Below, one piece after another: positions 39,301-48,426 of a DNA stretch of 64,000 nucleotides. Position 1 is the first letter of the stretch. Every line of letters begins with the position of its first letter. This DNA is from Aquila chrysaetos chrysaetos (taxonomy: Eukaryota > Chordata > Aves > Accipitriformes > Accipitridae). The stretch is from NCBI RefSeq assembly GCF_900496995.4, contig NC_044027.1, forward strand, positions 15,896,743-15,960,742. Reading direction: 5' to 3'. A program made the position numbers and the translations under genes. A model generated the notes under the pieces. That model was not told the origin of the DNA. It saw only the letters and a program-made list of their open reading frames with translations, and did not search any database.

Positions 39301-39836
39301 AAAGATTAAAAGCCCCGGGTTTTAGAAACGTGCCCCCTTCCCCGGTTGTCTTGAGGGAGGGCGTCTCTTTGGTTTCTCCCAGTAGAGAAGCTGGCCTGCC
39401 AGTCAATGCCACGGGGACACACGGCAAAAAAACCACCGAGCAGGGGCACCTATTTATTAAATAAAATGAAACAGCACTATGTCTAGCAGACTGCCCACAG
39501 CCATCCCCTTCCCGAACGCCGGGCTGGCTTTCGCCAGCCTGCCAGCGAGCGCGGAGAACCCCAAACTAGAGAGGTGCTGACACCCCCCCCCCCCCCCCCC
39601 CCAAAACTCATGGCAGCAGTGGCACCCCCAACCACCCCCCCCATCCCCGCACTCACCTCCAGCGGCGGCAGGTCGGGGTCGAGCTGGGTGAAGCTGTGCA
39701 GCACCACGGGGCTGTTCTCCCCGGCCACCTCCAGCCTCACCCCCCCCCCAAAGGCTCCGCGCCCGCCGGCAGCCCTCGAACATCCTCTCGGAGGAGGAGG
39801 AGGAGGAGGAGGAGGAAGGGGGAGCCGCGGCGGCAT
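15336..39836 (-). CDS. RALGDS: Ral guanine nucleotide dissociation stimulator, complete
   Basis: RALGDS is an effector of GTP-bound RAS/RAP that catalyses GDP release from RALA and RALB at membranes. Minus-strand coding exons are 39836-39657, 22185-22075, 21524-21331, 20931-20857, 20685-20492, 20092-19971, 19811-19596, 19463-19360, 18998-18914, 18212-18135, 18035-17949, 17587-17555, 17318-17197, 17016-16921, 16754-16553, 16209-15964, 15831-15717 and 15511-15336. All are GT-AG and phases match, giving 2436 nt or 811 residues. Human is about 914. Exon 1 carries [15 protein letters not shown], as in the long human isoform. The REM domain is about residues 105-235 ([20 protein letters not shown]). 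The CDC25-type GEF domain is about 280-540 ([77 protein letters not shown]). A Ser-rich linker follows. The RAS-binding RA domain is about 694-782 ([20 protein letters not shown]). The C-terminus is basic and ends GLKIAKGIF. The start at 39836 has a good Kozak context (CACCATGC). Confidence 0.96.
17738..17860. repeat. 28-bp minisatellite, 4.4 copies, in RALGDS intron 11
   Basis: Four full tandem units (17738-17765, 17766-17793, 17794-17821 and 17822-17849) are followed by an 11-base partial unit. Each unit has the form GGATGC, four variable bases, GGTGCAGTGTC, then an AATATA- or GATATA-type end. Differences cluster in the variable bases and at the C/A position before GATATA. The array lies between RALGDS exons 11 and 12, about 90 bases from exon 11. 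Confidence 0.92.
23010..23033. repeat. (CTC)n microsatellite in RALGDS intron 1
   Basis: About eight CTC units lie some 825 bases upstream of exon 2 in transcript order. A perfect TGCTGAGTCA (NF-E2/BACH/NRF2-type) motif follows at 23044-23053. Confidence 0.85.
27343..27363. repeat. Perfect 9-bp inverted repeat with 3-base spacer
   Basis: CCTGTCTGT, then TAT, then ACAGACAGG. The two arms are exact reverse complements and each contains a GTCTG/CAGAC core of the type bound by SMAD proteins. It lies deep in RALGDS intron 1. Confidence 0.8.
30116..30200. repeat. Possible ancient MIR/L2-like SINE fragment
   Basis: The stretch with CTGTCCCAAAGAGGTTACAG resembles the widely shared amniote repeat segment of the form CTGCCCCAAAGAGCTTACAA. 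Similarity is over a short stretch and is judged from memory of the family, so this is tentative. Confidence 0.4.
31997..32004 (+). promoter_or_regulatory. TATA-like box in RALGDS intron 1 (antisense orientation)
   Basis: TATATAAG is preceded by GTGC and followed at about +30 by CAGGAGTCAACAAG. It would point to a plus-strand transcript antisense to RALGDS. No coding frame of note follows, and TATA-like strings occur by chance, so support is weak. Confidence 0.2.
39583..39602. repeat. C20 homopolymer (G20 in RALGDS intron 1 RNA)
   Basis: Twenty C residues in a row on the given strand lie 54-73 bases into RALGDS intron 1. The sense RNA would read G20. Such a run is prone to slippage and sequencing error, so its length should be treated as approximate. 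Confidence 0.85.
39790..39817. repeat. RALGDS: Coding (GGA)n/(CCT)n repeat, poly-proline in RALGDS exon 1
   Basis: On the minus strand this tract reads as near-perfect CCT codons and encodes prolines 8-16 of the long isoform, straight after MPPRLPL. The human N-terminus has no equivalent run. Because it is a pure trinucleotide repeat it may vary in length without breaking the frame. Confidence 0.85.
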
Positions 39837-40010
39837 GGTGCGGCGGGACTCGCCGGCGGCTCACCATGGGCACGGCCGCCGCATCCCCGGCCCCGCGCTC
39901 CGCCGCCGGCCCCGCCAGCGCCCCCGGGGTGCCCGGGGAGACGCAGCGGGGAGGCTGGGGGGGGACGACGACGGGATGCCCGGGCGGGGAGATGGATGCC
40001 TAGGGTGCGT

Positions 40011-40032
40011 GGGTGGGTGGGTGGGTGGGGGG
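40011..40032 (+). other. G-quadruplex motif upstream of RALGDS exon 1
   Basis: Four consecutive GGGT units end in a G6 run (GGGTGGGTGGGTGGGT then GGGGGG). This fits the G3+N1-7 rule with single-base loops, the most stable class. It lies about 175 bases 5' of the RALGDS ATG on the strand opposite to the coding strand. Confidence 0.8.
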
Positions 40033-43000
40033 CCGGAGCCGCGGTGGTGCAGGGAGAGCAAGGAACGGGCAAGGTTCGGCGGGGTCGGGCAGGCGGCGGA
40101 GCGGCCCCGGAGGAGCGGCGGGAGCTCCCGCAGCGGCGGGGTAGGCGCCGGCAACCCGCAACCGCCCCCCCCCCCGTCCCCCGAGGAGCCTGATGTCACC
40201 GCGGGGCCGGGACGGAGCCGGCGAGGCTGCAAAACCAGGCACTGGATTTGCTCTCGCTGCCTCCGCCCGCCCGGGGGCCGGCTCGGCTCGGCTCGGCACG
40301 GCACGGCCCCCGCAGGAGGGAGGCGGGCGGTTACGGAACCGTGGGAGGCGGCCGAGCTGTGAAAAAGCCCCGAAGGTCCCAAAAAGGCGAGGCGGGAGGT
40401 GCGGGTGGTGGGGACCCGCAGCTGCCCGGAGGCATGGAGGTTGGGGAAGGGGGAACCGGTTGGAGGGGTTTTAAGGAGAGAGGGGGGGGAGCAAAGCTGT
40501 GCAGGCGACAGCGGCTCTGGAGGAGCATCCCTGTATCACCAGGTGTTCCTACAGCACCTAGGTCTGGGGTTCACCCGCCACCACCCAAAGAAAAAGTATT
40601 AAATTCAAGTGCATGAATATTGACAGCATGTGTTTTCATCCAAACAAACAAGTTTTATCTCATCACATGAGCTCAGCCACCCCCCTCCCCACCGCCAACA
40701 CTGCTGTGTGTGTTCAGAGCATTGCCCAGCCCTTCACTCTCCACAGCTGGACTTTATGGGGTGACACGGTCACCGTGGGGATGGCAGGCAGCATCCCTGG
40801 GGAGATGAAGGGATGTGACTGAGGCCCCGCTGCGAGTCAGTAGCAGGAGCAAGGTCTGACCCCTTCCCCACGCCAGGACCCCGATGCGCACGCAAAAGCG
40901 GGGGAACCAGGGACCAGGGCACCTGCGCTCGGCCCAGCAAGGACTCAGGGAAACAGAAATGGGCCCGGGGGACAGCGGGGCTAGAGATCCTGCTTTAAAG
41001 AGGCCCTGAGCCTCCAACACGATGCTGAAACCCCGCAACGTAATTTTGTTTTCCAAAGCAAAGAGAAACGGGCAAAACTCTTTGTCATTCATCATCCCCC
41101 TGCGCCGAGCACAGCGTGCTCTCACCCTCCCCTGGCTCTTCCCCTTCCCTCCTCACATGCTGCCGATAAACTGTATCACAGGGTCCGGGCAGTTGCTGCT
41201 GACAACACCAAAACCCAGACTTTTACGCCTGGGCTCCCTGCGCAGCTGAAATAACATCGGCCTCCCAGAGCCTTCCAGCCCTGCGGCTTTATTTCCAGTG
41301 AGAACATGGAGCCGAGGCTCACACGTCCAGCTCTGCCACGGGCACCAGTAGCTCCTGCCCGGGCAGGAAGGGATTAACGAAGCTGCCAGGGATGCCATAC
41401 ACTCCAAACTTGAAAGTTCACCAGGCAGGAGGATGAGCGAGGACAATGTGGGCTATTGTCCTGCTTATCTACAGCCGCAGAGGGTCAAGGGGACTTCCCA
41501 GGACACCCTGAGAAAAGGGACCCAGCCCTGCGCCAGGGCCTTGCACTGCCCAAGGCAGCCCCGCACCTTTGGGATGCTGTCTTGGGGGCGATGCGGATTT
41601 TAATCCTGCCCGGGCACATTGATGCTGGCCCAGGTCACCCCACGGTGCTGGTCAGGTCACCAGAGCTTTCTCTGCTGCAGAAAGGATGTGACGATGCTCG
41701 GCACAGAGGTGTCCTTAGACCCACTGGCACATCATGCGGAAACCGCGTGATACTGCAAGATGTGCTATGAAATGAGATCGGTGGTGTGCATCGTTTCACT
41801 CGGTATGTACAGAAATCAGAGGCAGAGCCCGGTTCTCTAGCAGAAAGCAGTGTTGCCTCTCTGGGCTGCAGGGTGTTTGGGAGGGAGACTGTGCTTTTCT
41901 TCAGTGTTTATCTCTTAGGGCAGCGTAATCATGGCCCACCACTGGAATTGCTTGGTACTGCTTGATGTGCAGGTAATAAATAACAGCACTACCCATTTTC
42001 AGTTGGCAAAACCCTTCAAAACCCTCCAGCTTCGTCTGACCTCTACGGAAAGATGCAGCTCTGTTTGATGGGCAATTTTCATCGGTCCCTTGGTTGACCA
42101 CTAAAGATGGTTTCAGGGGAGAAACACTTCTGATAATGGATAATAAATAATATAAGGCAGGAAGGCAACTGCGAGGGTTTAAAAATAGCCAGCCAGTTTC
42201 CTCTCTCCTCTCCTGGGAACTTTCTGGGTCTGAAAAGCAAAACACTCAAAGCAGGGTCAGGAGCCCAAGTTCAGGATGTTTGCTCAGCGTAGCTAACCCC
42301 AAACACTCAGCCGTCAGGGGCCAGGCTCTTGAAAATCATGAGATTCAAAACAAATAACTTTTCAGAGCTTCTTATTTGCCTCTAAGCATAGAGCCGAACA
42401 GAACACGCAGGATCACATCCTCAGGTTTCTCACCTACACCCTTGGAGGTCTAGCAATTGTTGAAAAATGCAATTAATTTATATACACGTGACCCCAGGAG
42501 CAGGGAATTTAAGAAAACGTGACTCGTTAAAAAAAAAAAAAAAAAAAAATATCATTTTACACTTGGCAAACTCAGCAAAAGCTTTTCACAACACACTAAG
42601 CATTCTGCATTGACGTCAGCTGTATATGTCCCATCGACTTCAGCAGGCACAGGAGCAAAGACGGGCGCAGGAACCGTGCGCTGTGGGAAATCCCTTACTT
42701 TGTTTCTTTCCACCATTCTGCAATCAGCACTCGGCTGAATAAATGCAAACCAATACAGCCAACACCAGAGCATCTACAGATCACAAATCTACGCTCCTCT
42801 CCCGCAGTCTCCAGCCTGCAGGCTTCCCTGCCCAGTAAATATCGTGGAATGGGTAACACAGAGGGGCTTCTGCAAAGTCTAAGCCAGTTTCCTGGTTCAG
42901 ATCAATCCATTTGGGTCAGGACCTGCAGATTCAGACCTCAGTTTGTTGCGTAATAACCAGGCTCAGCACGGACCCCGAGCCATCTCTCCCCGGCACGTAC

Positions 43001-43645
43001 AAGCTCGTACACACAGCCTTCGAGCATCCCCCTCAGCTCCATCCTCCAGCCCTCCCAGCAACTGCCCTCCTTCGCTTTCATCTCACTGCTCCACTTCCAA
43101 GAAGGGCTTTCCAGTGTATTTCCTACAGGACAAAACTCGTGGTGACCCAGTTCCCGTGCTCGATATTGCTGGTTTGTTTTTTTTTTTTTTCCATCAGGCC
43201 ACGGGCTGAGTGAGTGAGGCTGCCCACCCCAAAGCATCGCTCAGAAATGCTTTGACAGGGGTTGCTGCCTCCTGCATGGCATTGAGCTGCCTGCAAACAC
43301 CCCCAATGCTCCTGCCACCGCCCCGAGGGCACACACCAGTACCGCCTTGCAAAACCCATATTTTCTTTGAGCCTCAGTGAACCTACAGCAGGACAGATGC
43401 CAGAGCAGAGAACTGAAAAAAGCTGATCTCAGCCCTGACCACAGAAGCAAGAATCAGCCCCAGCCACCTCTCGAGCATTGCACACCACCAGCTTTCGCTG
43501 TTCCGACAAGCGAGTGAACTGGGACCCAAATCAGCAGCCTCCGATGGGAACTGGGCTGTTTTATGTGGGAGTTGCAACATTATCCGGCCTCTGTCCCAAG
43601 CTCTGGCACCAACTCACAAGGCGCGTCGAGTAAATCCCTGCAGCG

Positions 43646-43783
43646 CTCTGTGTCAGGCCGCTTGCTATAAAATGGAGACGATAACACTTCCTTCTATTGT
43701 AGGGGCTGGGGAAGCCCTTTTCATTGCTGTTTGTAAGGCACTTTGGAGGAAAAGCGCTACCTATAGAAAAGAATTATGAACTA
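43646..43783 (+). repeat. Ancient MIR/CORE-SINE relic
   Basis: The segment reads CTCTGTGTCAGG, then CTATAAAATGGAGACGATAA, CACTTCC, TTTGTAAGGCACTTTG and AAAAGCGCTACCTATAGAA. This matches the order of the amniote MIR/CORE-type SINE body: CTCTGTGCCTCAG, CTGTAAAATGGGGATAATAA, then TTTGTAAAGCGCTTTG and AAAAGCGCTATATAAG. Divergence is high, as expected for an element fixed before birds and mammals separated. An AATAATAATAATAA tract at 43909-43922 resembles such SINE tails but lies some 125 bases further on. Confidence 0.65.
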
Positions 43784-46700
43784 AAAGTCAAGCTGTTCGT
43801 TACACTTGCACTGAGTCCTAAATCAAAACTTTTGGGACATGCAGATTTTAATTTGAAACACTTTCCTTTCCACTGCCCAGGCTCAGCTGGAAGATTGGTT
43901 TATAAGAAATAATAATAATAAACTAGTACTATCTCTTCTACTTCAGGATGAGGGAAAAAAGCCTCCAAGCTTGTGCAAGAAGGGAAAACTATGTCCCTGC
44001 TCCGTTCAGTAGTGTCTGTATACAGATGTTAATTAGAGCAGTTGCTCCCAAAATTTGGGGACCAACAGATCACAGCCAGCCCTCAGTCCCTCGCAGACCC
44101 AATTCTCACTTGCAAACACAATCAATGCCTCTATTTAACTAGATTTTAGGGGTGAGCCACACATTGCCATGGCTTACAGCAAGCGTGGATTTTAGGAAAT
44201 TCTCCACTGAGTATTTTGGATGCAGGGCAGTTGGATCACTCGCTTTGCCTCCAGGTTTTGGGCGTTTCTCGGGGCTGTTTCTCTGGCCGATCAGGCACTA
44301 TGAACTCTTCGTGCTGGCAGGGAGGAAGGCTGATTCAGGCTCTCCTGCACTTTGTGGCCCTTCTGCCAGTGGCACCTGTTCTCCAGCTGCAACACCCTCT
44401 CCTCCCCATGGCCCCCCATGGGCAGCTATTAAGCGCAGGGTTCATTCAGGAACGCAGCTCTCCTCCAGCCTCTCTGAAGCACGCCAAACCTCTAAACACA
44501 GCAAGGCGAGCTCCTCATTATTGTCAGTTCCTAGCAGAGGAAGCACACCAAATCCCCAGGCAATTAGGATCTAAAACTCTCCATCCAGCTATTCTGTGTT
44601 TCATTTCCTGCAGCCCCTGCGCACAGCTGGGCTACAGCATCTCCTGTGGAGACTGCAGACTCCTGAAGCTCGGCAATGTCGACGCAATTATGCCACAGGC
44701 CTTGGAGACTCAAGAGCTTGCAGGAATATTTCTCCTCGATCCTACTTCTTATGCCATCCACTTGGCCGTAGTATTTGAGCATCTTCCATTAGGGCAGCAA
44801 GTGACAACACAGACCTCTGTTTTTCAAGCTTACTGACCTCTAAAAACTCAGCAGAACAAGGCCAACACGGGGGTGGAGAGGAATCAAGCCACTTTCTAAG
44901 AAACAACTGACCACAGCACGCTTTGTGCGAGCATCTCTGGAGAGAGGTGCCTTGACTCCTTCGCAGCAAAGTGCTGCACAGCCATTTACAGTGAAAAGAA
45001 AATACTCAGAAAAATAAGAGGCGAAACATAACTACTAACATTAAAACATGCCCAGAAAGCCAAAGACAACAGGGTCCGTCTTGTGAAAAGCCCCAAGAGA
45101 CCTTACAGCATTTTGCAGGGCACTGGCAGCAGGGGGATGCAAGAAAACTAGCACGAAAGCTCGCCCAGAGCTCGCTGTTTCGAGAGAATCACAAAATACC
45201 CAGTGAGTTTTGTTACGGGCCATCCCCACACCGAAAGGGAGCTGCAGCTGCAGCTCTGGGTCACAGCGTTTTCCTTTTCCACGTGCTTCTCTGCTGCCGA
45301 GCGTGGTGCTCCCCTGAGTGCAGAGTTCAGCAGGCATTAAGCTGCTGAAGCCTGACATGCTGCAGACACGCCAGAGCTCCTCTGGTAAAGACTATTATTT
45401 CTTGAGCTGTTTGTCTTTAAAGGCAGCTTTTATCTCCCTATCACCTTTCTGCCAGAATGTTTCAGTCAGCTCTTTTAACAAATACCACCTAAGGTGCCTG
45501 TAACCAAAAGAAAAACAGGAAAAACATTTTTCTGTGTTGCTTAGCGATCAGCGTACAAGTTCAAGCTTCCCAGGTGCTCAGAGTTATTCTAATTTCCACC
45601 TTTGCTTGCATGGGTCCTCTACGTAACAGTCAGGAAAAGAAATATCACGGGTAGAAAAGAGGAGAAAGGTTATGAAGCCACAAAAATTGGCAGGGAAAGA
45701 TGGGAATGGGTGTAGCCCCTGAAGATAGGGGAAACTCCTTTCTGAAATCAAACCAGCCCTTCTCATCTACCAGAAAAATAAAATGACATAGTGAGATTTC
45801 ATTATATATTGGAAACACGTATCTGATCGCTGATGTTGGGCAAGGTCCAGCGGCAGCAGTTTCATTGGCAAAGCACCCCGAGCCTTGCAGGGTCCCCCAA
45901 CAAGTCCTCCAACAGCGGGAGTCACCTTCCCACAGCCCGCGCAGCACCCCAAGCCCCTCGCTACCCGGAGGGCACCCCGAGTGCTGCCGGCCCCTGCCCT
46001 GCCACGCTCAGACACGGAGTGACCAGGGGCTACGCAGATGCACGAAGCAAAGCTAATCTGCCTCCCAGCTGCATTGCTTCCCAAAAGAAACTCAACCTAT
46101 CAAGGAATTTACTGGCCATAACTTATTCCCCTCGCTACAACCTTTGGCGAGGGAGGTTACGTGCTGGATTTTCTGCACACGCGGCTGTTCCTCCCTCCAG
46201 CACCTTTGTACCGTGCTACTGGGGCCAGACTGGGAGCAATAGTTCAGTTCAAAAGACTGCTCTGTTGAATATGCAAAATATGTAATGCAACAACCGGCTG
46301 GTGATTGCCTATGAAACAGAGAGCAGCATCACCCGCTGTTGGGGCTTTGGCACGCTTGTGTCTCTGCTCGTGTAGGGCTGAGCAGCCCCATTCCTCCCCG
46401 AACCCCCTTCCAGCCTAGTGCAGCCCCTTCTAAATCACCCAAACTGCAGCAAGTTCTCTCCATGGCCAGGCTCGTGAGCCCAGGTGGAAAAGAAACTGAA
46501 CGAAGCTCTGGCTCTGCTCACCTTTCAAAAATACATTCAAGGGCAGGCAGTACATTTTTCCACCGACGACAACCAGCCAAAATGACACGTTCAGCTGAAT
46601 CGTGTAAAAGGAGACTCTCAGAAACAAGAGACTCTGGCAACCGATCAATAGAGAAATCCCAGCGGATAACAAAGAAACTTTGCAGAGTGCCTGTCCTCAT

Positions 46701-48399
46701 CATCAGCTCCTCTCCTGGCACGTTCTCTAGCCCTGCTCTCACTGTGCCAGGCGGACAGACAGACGGGGAACTCAGACCGGTCTTTGGGTCCCACTCTCCA
46801 TCCAGGGGAGCGGGAGGGCAGCTTTATTCTGGCTGTCATCCCGCTGGCTCTCCTCCTGGGCTAGAGAAGGGGGAGAGAGGCTCAGCCCCTTGCCCTCTGC
46901 CTGGGTGATAGCTCCTACCAGCACGTACGGGGCATCGCTGAGCGCCTGCACTTGTGTTGTATCTGGGGACGTGCTCTGACCCCACACTGCTTGTTCTCCC
47001 TGGGCACAGGGATGCAGGTCTGCATCTGCGCGACTACCTCGACTGATGGAAACGCCGCCCCAGCACGCTCAGACTCAGCTCCCCGAACCTGATCAGCACC
47101 ATACGTTCCCCTGTCGCTGGAACGACGTGTCTGAACACGTGTAGGGGAGGGAACGGGGCCACGAAGCTGCTAAGAAGTCCAAGAGAAAAGTGATGCCATA
47201 GCACAAGCACAGGGAAGCAGCGCACAGAGTTGGTATGTTGCACAAGATTAAATTATACCCAAAGCTCAGTTTAAACGTGTGACCCAAACAGGCTGCAAGA
47301 TGCTGGGCTGCAGTACCAAGCTGATCTGAAGAGCTACAGGTAGCAAAATAAAACAGATTTACATGTAGTCTAGGTTTAGTACAGAGTTAGCCCAGTAAAG
47401 GAATAAGGTGGAACAGATTTAAACGTCAGATCCTGGAAATAAGTGAAGCAACAGTAAGGCATACCACACGCATAATGTTAATGCCACAAGTAACTGAGGT
47501 TACTTAAAATAAGAAGTCCAGTTAAACAGGAACAAAGCCCTTTAACGGGGGATATGGAAAAGGATGTTCCAACAATGGTCCCGCACCTCCTTCGGCTGCA
47601 CAAACATCAGGGAAAGCATACATCAAAACCCGGACACATCGGAAAGCTGCCGTGAAAGCCGCAGGAAAGCTGACTTGATTTGAAGTGAGGAGCGAAACCT
47701 TGGAGCCAGGCTCCGGCAGAGCGAAGAGCTGATGCGATTGAAAGTGAGCAGCCAAGAGAGGAGCCAGAGGGCCCGGAGCAGCCGCAGGGACGAGGGAGAG
47801 GAGCTGCAGGAGGAGCGTGGTGGGAGAGACATCCAGCAGCTGGACCAGCGAGCCCGGGTGCTTGCTGACACCGTGCAGCCCCTGCCAAGTCATTTGGGCT
47901 AAATTCACCCCAGTCGGGGCTGGGATGCAATGAGCGGACACAAAAATACTCTGCTTTAACAGCCTGAGTACACACTTACTGGTGTCGGCCACGTGAGAGT
48001 CCGGAAAAGAGGCTGGCAAGAGCTGGAAAGGGAAAGTTTCATTGCCCAGCCCTGAGCCGGGTATTGCAGAGATGAAACAAACAGTCACATGGCTGAAAAG
48101 TCAATTAAGAATTGTAAAAAGTCTTTTAGTATTCCCAGGTATTGTTAGACCCTCAGACAAAGGATGTTTAAAAAAAAATTATTTTCCCTTCGGTAATTAC
48201 CACTTTAAAAGGTTTCCGCTCCGCATTGTTTTAGTGGGGGAAGTTATTCCAGCGCCTCTCTCAATGGCCAGCAAAACTCTTTTTGTTGTGGGTTTTTGGC
48301 ACGGAGGAGCAATGTTCTTGCAAACAATACTGTACGCCGGTGGCCAAGGGCCAGATTTATCTCTCGGTTACAGTGGCACAAATATCAACAAACTCGGCA

Positions 48400-48426
48400 A
48401 GCACCGCTGAGTCACACCGCGGTGCT
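48400..48426. repeat. 8-bp inverted repeat with AP-1 motif in the loop
   Basis: AGCACCGC (48400-48407) and GCGGTGCT (48419-48426) are exact reverse complements. The 11-base spacer starts with TGAGTCA, a consensus AP-1 site. Confidence 0.75.

Larger units (their letters stand above)
22186..39656 (-). other. RALGDS: RALGDS intron 1 (17.5 kb)
   Basis: This is the long first intron of RALGDS, between the exon 1 donor (GAG|GTGAGT at 39657/39656) and the exon 2 acceptor (TGCAG|AGC at 22186/22185). I found no exon, RNA gene or intact transposon in it. It contains a (CTC)n tract (23010-23033), a short tandem repeat of GATGCTTGTTGA (25191-25218), a perfect inverted repeat (27343-27363), an ancient SINE-like fragment near 30116-30200, a TATA-like box at 31997-32004, a C20 run (39583-39602) and C-rich DNA beside exon 1. 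First introns of signalling genes often hold enhancers, but none can be named from sequence alone. Confidence 0.7.
39650..40480 (-). promoter_or_regulatory. RALGDS: CpG-island promoter of RALGDS long isoform
   Basis: A dense CpG- and GC-rich block covers RALGDS exon 1 and about 650 bases upstream of its ATG. It includes a G-quadruplex-type tract (40011-40032), CGGCT/CGGCA pentamer repeats (about 40281-40306) and several GC-box-like strings. There is no TATA box at a useful distance. Transcription probably starts in this block on the minus strand, but the exact site cannot be set. Long open frames on both strands here are by-products of base composition. Confidence 0.7.

Noticed and set aside
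22186..39656. A counterpart of the human short RALGDS first exon (MMVDCQ)
   Set aside because: I looked for the corresponding minus-strand sequence with a donor and did not find one. It may be diverged or absent.
39574..40362. 262-codon plus-strand open frame antisense to RALGDS exon 1
   Set aside because: It is a base-composition artefact of the CpG island, covering the complement of the real exon and of G/C homopolymers.
42529..42549. A21 run as a retrotransposon tail
   Set aside because: No element body, flanking duplication or poly(A) signal at the usual distance could be recognised, so I treat it as a simple repeat.
43666..43672. TATAAAA as a promoter
   Set aside because: It falls inside the MIR/CORE-SINE relic, where TGTAAAATGG-type sequence is part of the repeat.
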